A DNA stretch of 64,000 nucleotides from Vibrio hyugaensis (GCF_002906655.1 NZ_CP025794.1:434001-498000); one strand, 5' to 3'; shown: positions 35,886 through 45,935, numbered from the stretch's first letter. The notes: generated by a model from the letters alone, not told the origin. Numbers and translations: made by a program.

Positions 35886-35902
35886 TTGGAATGAGAATTG
35901 CT
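35886..35902 (+). promoter_or_regulatory. Probable sigma-54 promoter of fdhD
   Basis: TTGGAATGAGAATTGCT has GG and GC at the right spacing and intact TTGG and TTGCT blocks, with two changes in the CACG part. The predicted start near 35913 lies just before the preferred fdhD start codon. Confidence 0.55.
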
Positions 35903-35947
35903 ATGTAATCCTTGTTAAGACAAAAGAACCCATTAATGAGAGCGTCC

Positions 35948-36802
35948 ATGAGCTCTCTCATTCATCAGGACATGACTGTGGTAAAACCAAACATTATTAA
36001 AACCAGTGAAAATCCCCTACAGACCATCGAAGTAGAAGTGTTTGACGAATACGGTGAGAACCTGACTAAGCAAATTGCATGTGAACGCCCTCTTACCGTC
36101 ATGTTGAACTGGAAAGAGATTGTCACACTGATGACACTCGGTTCTCGCCCAGAAGCGCTTGTATTGGGTTATTTGAAGAATCAAAGCTTCCTTTCAGATC
36201 CTGAAGCGATTGAATCAGTTATTATCGATTGGGAAACGCACACAGCTGCGGTTATCACCAAAGAGAACATTGAACATCTTGAAGGTGCATTGAAGAAGAA
36301 GACCGTCACGTCCGGCTGTGGTCAAGGCACTATGTACGGCAACGTAATGAAGCAGCTTGAAGATTATCAAGTACCACAAATGCCACTCAAACAGTCTGAG
36401 ATATACACCTCGTTAGAAGCGTTGACGCACTATAATGACACTTACAAGAAAGCTGGTGCAGTTCATGGCTGTGCAGTGTGCAAAGGCGATAAAGTACTGT
36501 CATTTGTGGAAGATGTTGGTCGCCACAATGCTGTTGATACCCTCGCGGGTGAAATGTGGCTTAACCAAGAAACGGGTGAAGATAAAATTTTCTACACAAC
36601 TGGTCGCCTTACATCAGAGATGGTGATTAAAGTGGCACAGATGGGCATTCCAGTTTTGCTGTCTCGCTCTGGCGTTACGCAAATGGGCTTAGATCTAGCC
36701 AAGAAGTTTGGCATTACCACTATCGCTCGTGCTAAAGGTTTACGTTTCCAAGTATTCACAGGCGCAGAGAAAATTGATTTTGATGTAAAGGGAAATCAAT
36801 AA
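35948..36802 (+). CDS. fdhD: Formate dehydrogenase accessory sulfurtransferase FdhD
   Basis: About 284 residues from ATG 35948, which has GAGAG 7 bases upstream; the frame is open back to 35912, and 35936 and 35972 are alternatives. Motifs: TLGSRPEALVLGYL, the sulfur-carrying cysteine in KTVTSGCGQGT, GAVHGCAVC, VEDVGRHNAVDTLAG and FYTTGRLTSEMV. FdhD transfers sulfur from IscS to the metal cofactor of formate dehydrogenase. It is divergent from DUF3305 with a shared control region. Confidence 0.93.
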   Translation: MSSLIHQDMTVVKPNIIKTSENPLQTIEVEVFDEYGENLTKQIACERPLTVMLNWKEIVTLMTLGSRPEALVLGYLKNQSFLSDPEAIESVIIDWETHTAAVITKENIEHLEGALKKKTVTSGCGQGTMYGNVMKQLEDYQVPQMPLKQSEIYTSLEALTHYNDTYKKAGAVHGCAVCKGDKVLSFVEDVGRHNAVDTLAGEMWLNQETGEDKIFYTTGRLTSEMVIKVAQMGIPVLLSRSGVTQMGLDLAKKFGITTIARAKGLRFQVFTGAEKIDFDVKGNQ

Positions 36803-36868
36803 CTCATCATTAAGTCGCCAAATGAGTTAGACTTAAACAATCATATGGATTCACAAAGGATGTGAACG

Positions 36869-36988
36869 ATGAACAACGATCAACTGTGGAATTATCTACT
36901 CACCCCAAGCGGTATCATCGTTTCGATGATCATTACTTTCGGGCTCGTTGGCATTTATGCTTATCTAATGAGGCAATTTAAGGACTGA
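36869..36988 (+). CDS. Very small single-pass membrane protein (39 residues)
   Basis: MNNDQLWNYLLTPSGIIVSM continues into one helix (IIVSMIITFGLVGIYAYLM) and ends RQFKD. AAAGGA lies 9 bases before the ATG. It is 66 bases after fdhD and before a strong terminator, so it is probably the last gene of the fdhD unit. It resembles DUF3149-type mini membrane proteins. Function unknown. Confidence 0.6.
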   Translation: MNNDQLWNYLLTPSGIIVSMIITFGLVGIYAYLMRQFKD

Positions 36989-37040
36989 ACGCCACAATCT
37001 AGGGCTAGCAAAGAATTAGCGCTCACAAAGAATAGACATA

Positions 37041-37072
37041 AAAAAAGACCTCGCGATGAGGTCTTTTTCTTT
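37041..37072. terminator. Bidirectional terminator between fdhD unit and ybiT
   Basis: AAAAAGACCTC (37042-37052) pairs with GAGGTCTTTTT (37058-37068) with T runs on both strands. Confidence 0.9.
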
Positions 37073-37086
37073 ATTCGGAAGAAGGA

Positions 37087-38679
37087 TTAACCTTCAATAC
37101 CACGTGACTTCAGGAACTCAGAGTAAGTGCCTTTGAAGTCTGTGATTTTACCATCACGGATTTCGATGATACGTGTAGCTAGTGAGTCTACGAATACACG
37201 GTCGTGCGATACGAAGAACAAGGTGCCTTTGTACTGCTCTAGTGCCGTGTTCAATGATTCGATCGATTCCATGTCCATGTGGTTGGTTGGTTCGTCCATT
37301 AGCAGCATGTTTGGTTTGTGCATCATTAGCTTACCAAGCAACATACGGCCTTGCTCACCACCCGACAGTACTTTCACTGACTTCTTGATGTCGTCTTGAC
37401 CAAACAGCATACGTCCTAAGAAACCACGAACCACTTGCTCGTCGTCGCCTTCTTGACGCCATTGACCCATCCAATCTGTCAGGTTCATATCTTCTGCAAA
37501 GTCATGCGCGTGGTCTTGCGCGTAGTAGCCAATGTTTGAGTTTTCAGACCACTTGAACTCACCAGAGCGTGGGTCTAGTACACCAGCAAGCGTGTTTAGT
37601 AGGGTTGTTTTACCCACACCGTTCTCACCGATGATTGCAACGCGCTCACCGACTTCAAAAATCGCATTGAAGTTAGCAAACAGATCGTCTTCAAAACCTT
37701 GGCTTAGGTTTTCAACAATCAGAGCGTTACGGAACAACTCTTTAGACTGTTCAAAACGAATGAATGGGTTTTGACGGCTAGACGCTTTCACTTCGTCCAG
37801 TTTGATCTTGTCGATTTGCTTCGCACGAGATGTCGCTTGCTTTGCTTTCGATGCGTTTGCAGAGAAACGCGCAACGAACGTTTGTAGTTCAGCGATTTGT
37901 GCTTTCTTCTTCGCGTTGTCGTTCAGCAGACGTTCACGAGCTTGGGAAGCCGCAGTCATGTACTCGTCGTAGTTGCCTGGGTAAACACGCAGTTCACCGT
38001 AATCCAAGTCAGCCATGTGCGTACATACTGAGTTTAGGAAGTGACGGTCGTGCGAGATGATGATCATGGTGCAGTTACGCGCGTTTAGCGTGTCTTCCAA
38101 CCAACGGATAGTATCCATATCCAAGTTGTTGGTTGGTTCGTCAAGAAGCATCACATCAGGGTCAGCAAAGAGAACTTGCGCTAGAAGCACACGAAGTTTC
38201 CAGCCTGGCGCAACTCCACTCATTAGACCGAAGTGTTGCTCCATTGGGATACCTACAGCAAGAAGCAACTCACCCGCTTTCGCCTCGGCCATGTAACCGT
38301 CCATTTCCGCGAACTGAACTTCAAGGTCAGCCACTTTCATGCCGTCTTCTTCGCTCATTTCTGGCAAAGAGTAAATGCGGTCACGTTCTTGCTTCACTTC
38401 CCATAGTTCTTTATGGCCCATGATTACCGTGTCGATAACCGTGAACTCTTCATATGCGAACTGATCCTGGTTCAGTTTTGCAACGCGCTCGTTCGGATCG
38501 TAGCTTACGTTACCGCTAGTTTGCTCTAGCTCACCACTCAGGATTTTCATAAAGGTTGATTTACCACAACCGTTAGCCCCGATTAAGCCGTAGCGGTTAC
38601 CTTCGCCAAACTTAACTGAGATGTTTTCAAATAGCGGCTTAGCGCCAAATTGTTGAGTAATATTCGCTGTGGAAATCAA
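37087..38679 (-). CDS. ybiT: ABC-F family ATPase YbiT
   Basis: A 530-residue soluble protein, the same length as E. coli YbiT, with two ABC domains. Walker A motifs are GANGCGKST (about 36) and GENGVGKTT (about 353). The linker is rich in Lys/Ala ([12 protein letters not shown]), and [11 protein letters not shown] and [11 protein letters not shown] are present. ABC-F proteins act on ribosomes rather than in transport. The start is TTG (MISTANIT), preceded by AAGGTAAAGG. Confidence 0.93.
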   Translation of the reverse strand: MISTANITQQFGAKPLFENISVKFGEGNRYGLIGANGCGKSTFMKILSGELEQTSGNVSYDPNERVAKLNQDQFAYEEFTVIDTVIMGHKELWEVKQERDRIYSLPEMSEEDGMKVADLEVQFAEMDGYMAEAKAGELLLAVGIPMEQHFGLMSGVAPGWKLRVLLAQVLFADPDVMLLDEPTNNLDMDTIRWLEDTLNARNCTMIIISHDRHFLNSVCTHMADLDYGELRVYPGNYDEYMTAASQARERLLNDNAKKKAQIAELQTFVARFSANASKAKQATSRAKQIDKIKLDEVKASSRQNPFIRFEQSKELFRNALIVENLSQGFEDDLFANFNAIFEVGERVAIIGENGVGKTTLLNTLAGVLDPRSGEFKWSENSNIGYYAQDHAHDFAEDMNLTDWMGQWRQEGDDEQVVRGFLGRMLFGQDDIKKSVKVLSGGEQGRMLLGKLMMHKPNMLLMDEPTNHMDMESIESLNTALEQYKGTLFFVSHDRVFVDSLATRIIEIRDGKITDFKGTYSEFLKSRGIEG

Positions 38680-38699
38680 AACCTTTACCTTAGCAATTC

Positions 38700-39079
38700 A
38701 AGTTTATTGGGAAAAACCGCGCAACGTTACTGCTTAAGGCTACACACTTCAAGTTTTGTTTTTATTAATTAATGAGAAAAAGCTTTCTTCGTTCGGTTGT
38801 TTTTTGAGATTTGGCTAACATAAACCTTGCCATTCCTAAGGGCTCTTACCCTAACAGGTTCAAAAGTGAGACATAAATCTGTCATGACTAAGCATTGACA
38901 TACACCATGAGATTGGGTTTATAGTGCGTCCCTTTTTATCAATTCCGTACGTTATTCCTTTATTAAGCATCCGTTTCTCAAAGGAAATCGCAACATCACG
39001 CACGGTCATTGGGTAAAACTCGCATATCGCGATAAAGCAACTACACTAACTCTAACCTTATAAGTTTTAAGAGAATTTT
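38700..39079. other. Intergenic region with a probable promoter for the ATPase-MscS unit
   Basis: No coding potential seen in 380 bases. TTGACA (38895-38900) followed after 18-19 bases by TTATAG/TATAGT is a sigma-70 type promoter pointing right, leaving a leader of about 150 bases. No recognised riboswitch. Confidence 0.45.
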
Positions 39080-41425
39080 ATGCATTTCATGGCGCGCATT
39101 TTAATGCTAGTCGGTCTCGTGCTTTCTTTACCCGCTCACGCTGAGTGGGAGTACGAATTCCAACCTGAGCCTCAAGTATTGCCAGTGGCGCAAGAGATCA
39201 CTCAGGAGATAAACAAATTGCCTGAACCTTTGTTTATGTCTGACCAAGACAAACGCAAAGTCAATCAACTGCTTAATGCAGTGATGAACGAGCAGCGCAA
39301 ACAAACCCTCATCTTTGACCAACATTTAAAAGCTTATCGCGAGTCTGGTGAAGACAAAGAGTGGTTTGAAACGCAGTCTAGCAATTTGACTCTGAACAGC
39401 CTTGGTCAAAGCAAAGAGCGATTATTAGCGCTGACGGATCCGATTACACACGACAAGCTAACTGGCTTTGGTCCTTATGGTGTGACCCAATTCAAGCAAG
39501 AGTGGCGTCAAACTCAATTGAATGCGGAATACTTACTGTTCTTCCAGATTCGTTCATTCCAATCGCTGATAAAAGAGGTGTTCATTTCACCAATCCCAGT
39601 ACTTTGGGCAGGCATTAAAGTACTGTTTATTTACTTTGGGTTGGTTTGGTGGTTAACCAACAGCAAGCGCATCATTACGCTGTTCCGTGAAACGCAATTA
39701 GACAATGTGGCCAAGCCTCCGATTTGGGTTCGTTTGATTTGGTACATCAGTCGTGCACACCGAGCGATTGCTTGGTTGATTGCAATTACGCTTTCTCTTC
39801 GCGTGCTATCAGAAATCCCGAGCTTGCAGCATTTGATCATTCTCGAGATCTTCACGTGGTGGGTGTTGGGTGGTTCTATTGCCATCAGCTTCATTTTAGA
39901 GTTTGCTTACCGTAACAGTCGTAGTACCAGCCAAGAAGTGATTGCGCTGCGTCTATCGACCATTCGTCGCTATGTATGGAGCGCGATTGTCGCAGGCGTG
40001 ATTTTGCAAATCTCGATTCGAACACTAGGCAAAGGCACCATTTATTCTTGGATCTACAGCGCACTGTTCTTTTGGTTTGTATTGGTGACGCTGTCGGTAT
40101 TGCGCCTATGGCGTAAAAAGGTATTTGAAGTCGCGGAAAAGCTCTCTGACCGCCCTGTTTGGGTAAACTGGGCCATCCGCCGAAAAGACACCATGCTACT
40201 AAGCATTATCGGCACCGCCATTGCTGCTATCTGGATCATGCTGCACAGCTTTAAACACCGCATTGTTGCCATGTTGTCTAACTACACCATGTTTAGCCAA
40301 GCTTTAGCGTATTTGTTCCGTATTGAAGTCGCAAAACAAACGGGAAATAACGGTGCAGATACCAATCTTGTGCGAATAAAAGGCGATCAAGCGTTTGACT
40401 ATATTCTCCCAGGTAGCGAAGAAAGCGAGTTGGTGGACTACGCCTCTGATGAAATCAAGCATCTGTCTAAATATCTCCTGACAGACAGCCCTGCCGTGTG
40501 CGTTATCTCGGGTGAGCGTGGCGTTGGTACAACAACCTTCCTTCGCACTATCTTGAATAAAGTTAAGAACGCCGAACCGGTTTATCTAAACTGCCCTTAT
40601 GCGGGTTACAGTGAACTACTTAAAGAACTCGCTTTACAACTCGGTTTAGAAGAGGACGCGTCCGAAATTCAAGTCCTTTCTCTGCTACGTAAGAGTGATA
40701 CGCCTTACCTTATCGCCGTCGATAACGCCCAGCGTTTAGTTAAGCCGATGGTGGGTGGTCTAAGCGGTTTAATTAAACTGACTAACCTACTTCGTCGCTC
40801 TAAGAAGAACCACCGCGTTGTCATGGCGATTGAGAAAGCAAGTTGGCGTTTTGTCGACCGCGCTCGTGGCGAACGGTTGTTGTTTGACTGGGTAGCGTTT
40901 ATGCCACGCTGGAGCGAGAAACAACTCTCTGCGCTGTTTGATACGCGTATTAACCAACAGATTGAAAACCCAGTGACGTTTGATGGCCTTGTCGTCCCTA
41001 AGCAATGGGATCAGGAAGACATCACTGAAGAAGAACGAGCGAAACAAGGCTTCTACCGTATTTTGTGGCACTACTCTGATGGCAACCCGACGGTTGGCTT
41101 GCGCTTTTTCCGCTTGTCTCTACGTCAGGATAAAGAGACGCAGCAAGTGGTAGTTCGATTGTTCCACGCTCCAGAGTCTCAAGAGCTAGAAAAAATGCCG
41201 AAGCCTATGCTGGCCGTTCTGCGTTCTATTGTTCAGCTTGAAGTGGCATCGCCAGAGGAGTTGTCTGAATGTACCCAGCTCAGTATTGCGGAAGTTATCG
41301 GTACTCTTCGCTACTTCCAAAGCCGTGGCTTTATTGAGTGGAGCGAAGACAAAGCTCGCGTGTCGGATCACTGGTTCCGTCACATTACTAACGTTCTCGA
41401 CCGTCAACATTTATTGGTGAAATAA
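39080..41425 (+). CDS. Membrane-anchored AAA/STAND-type ATPase, uncharacterised
   Basis: A 781-residue protein. It has a signal peptide (to SLPAHA, about 21), a periplasmic helical domain (22-165), and about six membrane helices between 175 and 395 (VLWAGIKVLFIYFGLVWWL ... MLLSIIGTAIAAIWIML). A cytoplasmic P-loop domain follows: Walker A GERGVGTTT near 477-485 and Walker B YLIAVDNAQRL near 550. The C-terminus is a winged-helix-like region (EELSECTQLSIAEVIGTLRYFQSRGFIEWS). The stop is 2 bases before an MscS-type channel gene, so the two probably act together. M4 (MARIL) is an alternative start. No described system is recognised. Confidence 0.8.
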   Translation: MHFMARILMLVGLVLSLPAHAEWEYEFQPEPQVLPVAQEITQEINKLPEPLFMSDQDKRKVNQLLNAVMNEQRKQTLIFDQHLKAYRESGEDKEWFETQSSNLTLNSLGQSKERLLALTDPITHDKLTGFGPYGVTQFKQEWRQTQLNAEYLLFFQIRSFQSLIKEVFISPIPVLWAGIKVLFIYFGLVWWLTNSKRIITLFRETQLDNVAKPPIWVRLIWYISRAHRAIAWLIAITLSLRVLSEIPSLQHLIILEIFTWWVLGGSIAISFILEFAYRNSRSTSQEVIALRLSTIRRYVWSAIVAGVILQISIRTLGKGTIYSWIYSALFFWFVLVTLSVLRLWRKKVFEVAEKLSDRPVWVNWAIRRKDTMLLSIIGTAIAAIWIMLHSFKHRIVAMLSNYTMFSQALAYLFRIEVAKQTGNNGADTNLVRIKGDQAFDYILPGSEESELVDYASDEIKHLSKYLLTDSPAVCVISGERGVGTTTFLRTILNKVKNAEPVYLNCPYAGYSELLKELALQLGLEEDASEIQVLSLLRKSDTPYLIAVDNAQRLVKPMVGGLSGLIKLTNLLRRSKKNHRVVMAIEKASWRFVDRARGERLLFDWVAFMPRWSEKQLSALFDTRINQQIENPVTFDGLVVPKQWDQEDITEEERAKQGFYRILWHYSDGNPTVGLRFFRLSLRQDKETQQVVVRLFHAPESQELEKMPKPMLAVLRSIVQLEVASPEELSECTQLSIAEVIGTLRYFQSRGFIEWSEDKARVSDHWFRHITNVLDRQHLLVK

Positions 41426-41427
41426 CG

Positions 41428-42306
41428 ATGAAAAAACTACTCACCGTATTGGCTCTTTGTTTATTGAGCTCCCCTGCATTGGCGACTGAAGAAATCGCGA
41501 GTGTCGATAATATCTCGCAAATTGCCAGCTTGATTCGCTGGAGCGGCGTGTTCTTCTCTATCATCGTGATTGCATGTACATGGTTGTTGCTTAAGTTTAT
41601 GAGCTCGATGGTAGAAAGTATTGGTAGCCAATTTGTGCAGTATCGAATGGTACTGCAAAAGCTCCAATCATTCCTGCAGTTCTTTATCTACTTAACCGCC
41701 GGCTCTGTGGTATTTATGATGAGCTTTCGCATCAACGACCAGATCCTTGCTTTGATTGGTGGTACGTTGGCGGTATCCGTTGGTTTTGCAATGAAAGACC
41801 TAGCGGCATCGTTCATCGCGGGTATGACGGTTATGGTTGACCGTCCATTCCAAGTTGGTGACCGCGTCACGTTTGAAGGGAATTATGGCGATATTATTGC
41901 GATTGGTTTGCGTTCAGTGCGTATGCGTACCCTAACCGATGACATCATTACCATTCCGAACAACAAGTTCTTGAGTGAAGTGGTCGTCAGCGGTAACTAC
42001 GGTGCGCTGGATATGCAGGTGGTGATTCCGTTCTATGTAGGCATGAATGAAGACATTGCGTTAGCACGTGACTTAATTCAGGAAGCGGCCTCTTCAAGTC
42101 GCTATATCCATCTACCGAAGCCTGTGACGGTTCTCGTAAAACAGACGATTACTGATAACTACTTAGCAATTCAGTTAACGTGTAAGGCGTATGTGGTAGA
42201 TACCGCCTACGAGAAGCTCTTTGAAACCGACATTACTCTACGTGTAATGAAAGAGTTTAAAAAGCACGGAATCAATCCTCCAAAGATTGCGGTGCATACA
42301 GGTTAA
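41428..42306 (+). CDS. MscS-family mechanosensitive-type channel
   Basis: A 292-residue protein with a cleavable signal (SSPALA, about 19), helices near 35-55 and 80-105, and the pore helix region LAVSVGFAMKDLAASFIAGMTVMVDRPFQVGDRV followed by the beta domain (RTLTDDIITIPNNKFLSEVV). MscS channels open on membrane tension; here pairing with a membrane ATPase suggests a gated or regulated variant. It ends before a perfect terminator palindrome. Confidence 0.9.
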   Translation: MKKLLTVLALCLLSSPALATEEIASVDNISQIASLIRWSGVFFSIIVIACTWLLLKFMSSMVESIGSQFVQYRMVLQKLQSFLQFFIYLTAGSVVFMMSFRINDQILALIGGTLAVSVGFAMKDLAASFIAGMTVMVDRPFQVGDRVTFEGNYGDIIAIGLRSVRMRTLTDDIITIPNNKFLSEVVVSGNYGALDMQVVIPFYVGMNEDIALARDLIQEAASSSRYIHLPKPVTVLVKQTITDNYLAIQLTCKAYVVDTAYEKLFETDITLRVMKEFKKHGINPPKIAVHTG

Positions 42307-42345
42307 TTCGACGTTTTCCTCTCGCACTTAGAGAGGAACAGATAC

Positions 42346-42380
42346 AAAAAGGGTCAGTAAATTTACTGACCCTTTTTATT
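42346..42380. terminator. Perfect palindromic bidirectional terminator
   Basis: A 32-base palindrome from 42346 to 42377, with AAAAAGGGTCAGTAAA as one half. It serves the MscS gene (+) and the histidine kinase gene (-). Confidence 0.9.
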
Positions 42381-42413
42381 TGATTGGGACTCGTAGTCAG
42401 CTTAAGAATAGCA

Positions 42414-44456
42414 CTAAACAATATTCATAACGTCAAATAGCAACTCGGCTTTTTTAGGCAGATAGATACTGAATGTGCTTCCTTTGCCCCATTCTGATTC
42501 AGCTTTTAGTTCGCCGCCTGTTTGGCTAAGAATACTTTGCGAAACAGAAAGCCCTAGACCAGTACCGTCGCGCTTAGTGGTATAGAACGGCGAGAAGATA
42601 CGACTTAAGTTTTCTGGCTTGATACCGCAACCTTCGTCGGTGACATGAATCGCTGCGCCTTTCAGTTCGCCGTCTTCAATCCAACCTTCACTCACGACGG
42701 TTAGCTTACCTCTGCCGTCCATCGCATGAATGCCATTCATCTGCAAGTTCACCAGAATCTGCAACAAGTGGTGGCGATTGATCTCGACCGAAGTATGAGC
42801 CTGTAAATCGGTGACAAACTCGATGTCGCGCTTCTTAGTACCGGTTTTAACCAGCGTAATACTCTCATCGATGATTGGGTTCACGTGTTGCCACGTAATT
42901 TCGTCCTGTACACCACCCTGACGGCTGTATTGCAGTAAACTACGCGTGATATTACGAATACGGTCAATTTGAGCGTGAATGGCGTCTATCTCTTCCTGTA
43001 CACGGTTTGCCTCTTCTCCAAGTTCAAACTGAATCAACTCGACGTTTCCGAGGATTACTGCGGTCGGATTATTAATTTCATGAGCAATGCCCGCGGTTAA
43101 TTCACCAAGTGCTGCCAGCTTCTCATTCACCACCAGCTTATCTCGCGTTTGGTTGAGCAACTGAATGTGGAGTTCGAGCTGTTCTGTTTTTTCCTTCAAA
43201 CTCGCCGTACGTTTTTGAACTTTTCCTTCCAGCTGCATGGCAGAGTTCTTCAGCTCGACTTTGCGATCTTCCAAAGCATCAAGCATGTTGTCGAACTGGC
43301 GCGCTAACTGAGCCAGTTCGTGATGTTCATCCAACCCTAATGGACCAATACGCTTTTCTTTACCCAGCTGGACAAGCTTCACGACCTTGTAGATGCGCTC
43401 GATTGGACGGAATAGATCACGTGAGCCGCGATACACCATCACGCCAGAAACTAAGAGCAGCATTAAAGTGATCAAGCTTATCTCAACGATATTGGTCATG
43501 TAGGCTTTTACGAATGGCCACATCAAATAACCGGTATAGAGCATACCAATGACATTATCGTATTGGTCTTTGATTGGCTGATATGCGGTGATGTACCAAG
43601 CGTCGTAGACGAACGCGCGGTCGACCCATTGCTCACCTTCTGCCAATACCTTGTTGTATACCTCAGAACTCACCCGCGTACCGATAGCACGTCCCAAACG
43701 TTGCTCACTGTCTAATGGAACGTTGGTGCTAACACGAAGATCATCCAAGAATACCGTCAAAGTCCCCACTGGACGGAGGGTGTCGTTATCACTCAAATAG
43801 ATAAGATCACGAATTTGATCGACCAACACCGTGCTGTTGTTGAGTAGCAAACCACCATCTAAGAAGCCAATTAAGTCATTCTGCTGGCTATATACGGGGA
43901 TCACGGTTCGACTCACCAAGCCACGCACTTCCACACCACCATTTTTTAGAATTGGTACTTCAGCACGTTTGGCGAGTTCGGGGTCTAGCTTTTCCAGTTC
44001 TTTCCTGTCCAGAACATCGAAGAAAGATTCGCGCTTAGTTAAATCCATAAAGCGGAATTTGTTTTCCATTGAGTTAACACGTTGGAAGGACAAAAAGTCC
44101 AAACCGTAGCGTTTCTTCTGCGCAGTAACCCACTTTTGCAACTCTGCTTGTGGGACATTTTGGTTCACTCGGGTACGAAAATCATAAGAGTCCGCGAACG
44201 ATTTCACGTAGTTCGCCTGCTTTTGTTGCAGCAGCGTAATACTGTTATTAGCGACACCCAAACGCTCCGATACGTCTAACAATGCATTTTGCCACGTATA
44301 GTGAATCGACCAATAGATCGTGATACCAATCAATGCCAACGACGTTAAAAAGATTGGCGCGGAGGTCAAAATCAACAATCTATAACGCACCATGGTTTTA
44401 AACCGGTACGTCCATTTAGACAATCCCTTGCGTTGCTGCCAAGTACTATTCGGCAT
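42414..44456 (-). CDS. Membrane sensor histidine kinase (NtrB/DctB-like), partner of the sigma-54 activator
   Basis: 680 residues. TM1 (about 27-50), a large periplasmic Cache-type sensor (55-315), TM2 (about 322-342), HAMP (345-400), coiled coil, HisKA with GELTAGIAHEINNPTAV (His459), and HATPase (NLQMNGIHAMDG, DEGCGI, GTGLGLSV). Its start overlaps the regulator gene by 11 bases. The ligand is unknown. Divergence from tupABC suggests it senses something linked to formate or oxyanion metabolism; this is inferred. Confidence 0.9.
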   Translation of the reverse strand: MPNSTWQQRKGLSKWTYRFKTMVRYRLLILTSAPIFLTSLALIGITIYWSIHYTWQNALLDVSERLGVANNSITLLQQKQANYVKSFADSYDFRTRVNQNVPQAELQKWVTAQKKRYGLDFLSFQRVNSMENKFRFMDLTKRESFFDVLDRKELEKLDPELAKRAEVPILKNGGVEVRGLVSRTVIPVYSQQNDLIGFLDGGLLLNNSTVLVDQIRDLIYLSDNDTLRPVGTLTVFLDDLRVSTNVPLDSEQRLGRAIGTRVSSEVYNKVLAEGEQWVDRAFVYDAWYITAYQPIKDQYDNVIGMLYTGYLMWPFVKAYMTNIVEISLITLMLLLVSGVMVYRGSRDLFRPIERIYKVVKLVQLGKEKRIGPLGLDEHHELAQLARQFDNMLDALEDRKVELKNSAMQLEGKVQKRTASLKEKTEQLELHIQLLNQTRDKLVVNEKLAALGELTAGIAHEINNPTAVILGNVELIQFELGEEANRVQEEIDAIHAQIDRIRNITRSLLQYSRQGGVQDEITWQHVNPIIDESITLVKTGTKKRDIEFVTDLQAHTSVEINRHHLLQILVNLQMNGIHAMDGRGKLTVVSEGWIEDGELKGAAIHVTDEGCGIKPENLSRIFSPFYTTKRDGTGLGLSVSQSILSQTGGELKAESEWGKGSTFSIYLPKKAELLFDVMNIV

Positions 44457-45897
44457 AATCCTCGTCCTCAGAGTCCCACTCTTTGTATTTGCGCTCTAGG
44501 GTTTTTCTTGCCACACCCAAATCACGTGAAGCGGCAGATTTATTGCCTTCATGAAGAGTAACCACTTGTTGTATATGCGCTTTTTCAACCTCTTTTAGCG
44601 TCCAAGTGTTTGGATAACCTTCACCGCTGAACTCTCTGCCCTCTTTGAATGTTGGCAGCTCTGCAGTATGAGAAACCGTAATCGACACGTTAGGCAGCGC
44701 ATGTCCGCCATTCAATTCACGCCAATGGTGCGCAGGCGGTTTGCCTAACAAGATGCAGCGCTCAATGAGGTTTTTCAGCTCACGAATGTTACCTGGCCAT
44801 TCGTACTCACTCATCGCTTCCATATCCTCATGCGCCCACTTCGGTGCTTGAATACCCAGTTCGCTCGTCAGCATGTTGCTAAAATAAGGCACAAGCTCGA
44901 ACAAATCGGTTTTGCGCTCACGCAGGGGAGCGACTTCGATCTTCAACACGTTCAAACGGTAGTAAAGGTCGCTACGGAAGTTGCCTTTGTTGACCTCTTC
45001 TTGCAGGTTGCGGTTGGTCGCCGCGACAATGCGCACATCAATGCTGATTTCACGCTCTGAACCTACCGGACGAATGGTACGTTGCTCTAACACGCGCAGC
45101 AGTGACGCTTGCATGGATAACGGCATTTCACCAATTTCATCAAGGAATAATGTACCTCCGTTCGCTACACGGAAAAGTCCTTCCCGAGACTTTTTAGCGC
45201 CCGTGAAAGCACCTGAGGTATGACCGAATAGTTCACTCTCTAAAAGCTCTGGCGCAATCGCACCACAGTTAAGTGGGACAAATGGTCCTGTGCGACCACT
45301 CGCTTGGTGAATGCCGCGCGCAACGAGCTCTTTACCTGTTCCCGACTCACCTTCGACCAAGACTGATGCGCGAGAAGGCGCAAACTGGGTAATCAGCTGT
45401 TTGAGTTGACGGGTTTTCTCAGAGCCGCCAATGATTTCTGACGTGTGAAGACGCTGATAGTCACGTTTCATCGCGTATTGCATGCGCTCAGTCAAACGAC
45501 GATCCATACAACGGCTGACCGCTTTCAACATCTGCTCTAGGTTAAACGGCTTGAGGATAAAGTCCGACGCACCAAGTTGTAATGCTCGAATCGCAATTTC
45601 TAAGTCTGCGTAACCGGTCATAAAGATGACGTCCGCGCGCTTGTCATCGTCCTCAAACGCTTCTTCCCATTCAATCCCCGAACGCCCTGGCAAGTTGATA
45701 TCCAACAGAATCAAATCGTAGTGGCGTGAATTACGCAGTTCTTCCGCTTCTTCAATGCTGCCCGCTGTATCGACTTGCGAAAACAGTTTGCCCAGCGCCT
45801 TTTTAAGGATGGCTTGCATACCGAGTTCGTCATCAACGACCAGTACTGAAAAAGCGTTGTATTGTTGGTTTGTACTAATATGGGATTGAGTAGACAT
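44446..45897 (-). CDS. Sigma-54-dependent response regulator
   Basis: 483 residues. Receiver with Asp66 (LILLDINLPGRSG), AAA+ domain with Walker A GESGTGKE (183-190), sigma-54 contact loop GAFTGA (229-234), LFLDEIGEM, and a Fis-type HTH (NKSAASRDLGVARKTLERKYKEW). All motifs for an active enhancer-binding protein are intact. It is transcribed divergently from tupABC, whose promoter has a -24/-12 element and two upstream palindromes. I propose it controls that promoter and the fdh promoters. Confidence 0.93.
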   Translation of the reverse strand: MSTQSHISTNQQYNAFSVLVVDDELGMQAILKKALGKLFSQVDTAGSIEEAEELRNSRHYDLILLDINLPGRSGIEWEEAFEDDDKRADVIFMTGYADLEIAIRALQLGASDFILKPFNLEQMLKAVSRCMDRRLTERMQYAMKRDYQRLHTSEIIGGSEKTRQLKQLITQFAPSRASVLVEGESGTGKELVARGIHQASGRTGPFVPLNCGAIAPELLESELFGHTSGAFTGAKKSREGLFRVANGGTLFLDEIGEMPLSMQASLLRVLEQRTIRPVGSEREISIDVRIVAATNRNLQEEVNKGNFRSDLYYRLNVLKIEVAPLRERKTDLFELVPYFSNMLTSELGIQAPKWAHEDMEAMSEYEWPGNIRELKNLIERCILLGKPPAHHWRELNGGHALPNVSITVSHTAELPTFKEGREFSGEGYPNTWTLKEVEKAHIQQVVTLHEGNKSAASRDLGVARKTLERKYKEWDSEDEDYAE

Positions 45898-45920
45898 ATT
45901 TACCCCAGTTGGATTGGAAT

Positions 45921-45935
45921 GGGACAGAGTGTACC
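45921..45935. promoter_or_regulatory. Candidate activator site 1 upstream of tupA
   Basis: GGGACAGAGTGTACC is a perfect GGnACA-N3-TGTnCC palindrome centred about 149 bases before the predicted tup transcription start. Confidence 0.65.

Noticed and set aside
38820..38890. Riboswitch-like GC stretch upstream of the ATPase gene
   Set aside because: No known riboswitch core or clear terminator/antiterminator pairing could be recognised.
44151..44163. Further copy of GGGACATTTTG resembling the activator palindrome
   Set aside because: It lies inside the kinase coding region, has no TGTnCC half, and no -24/-12 motif is nearby.
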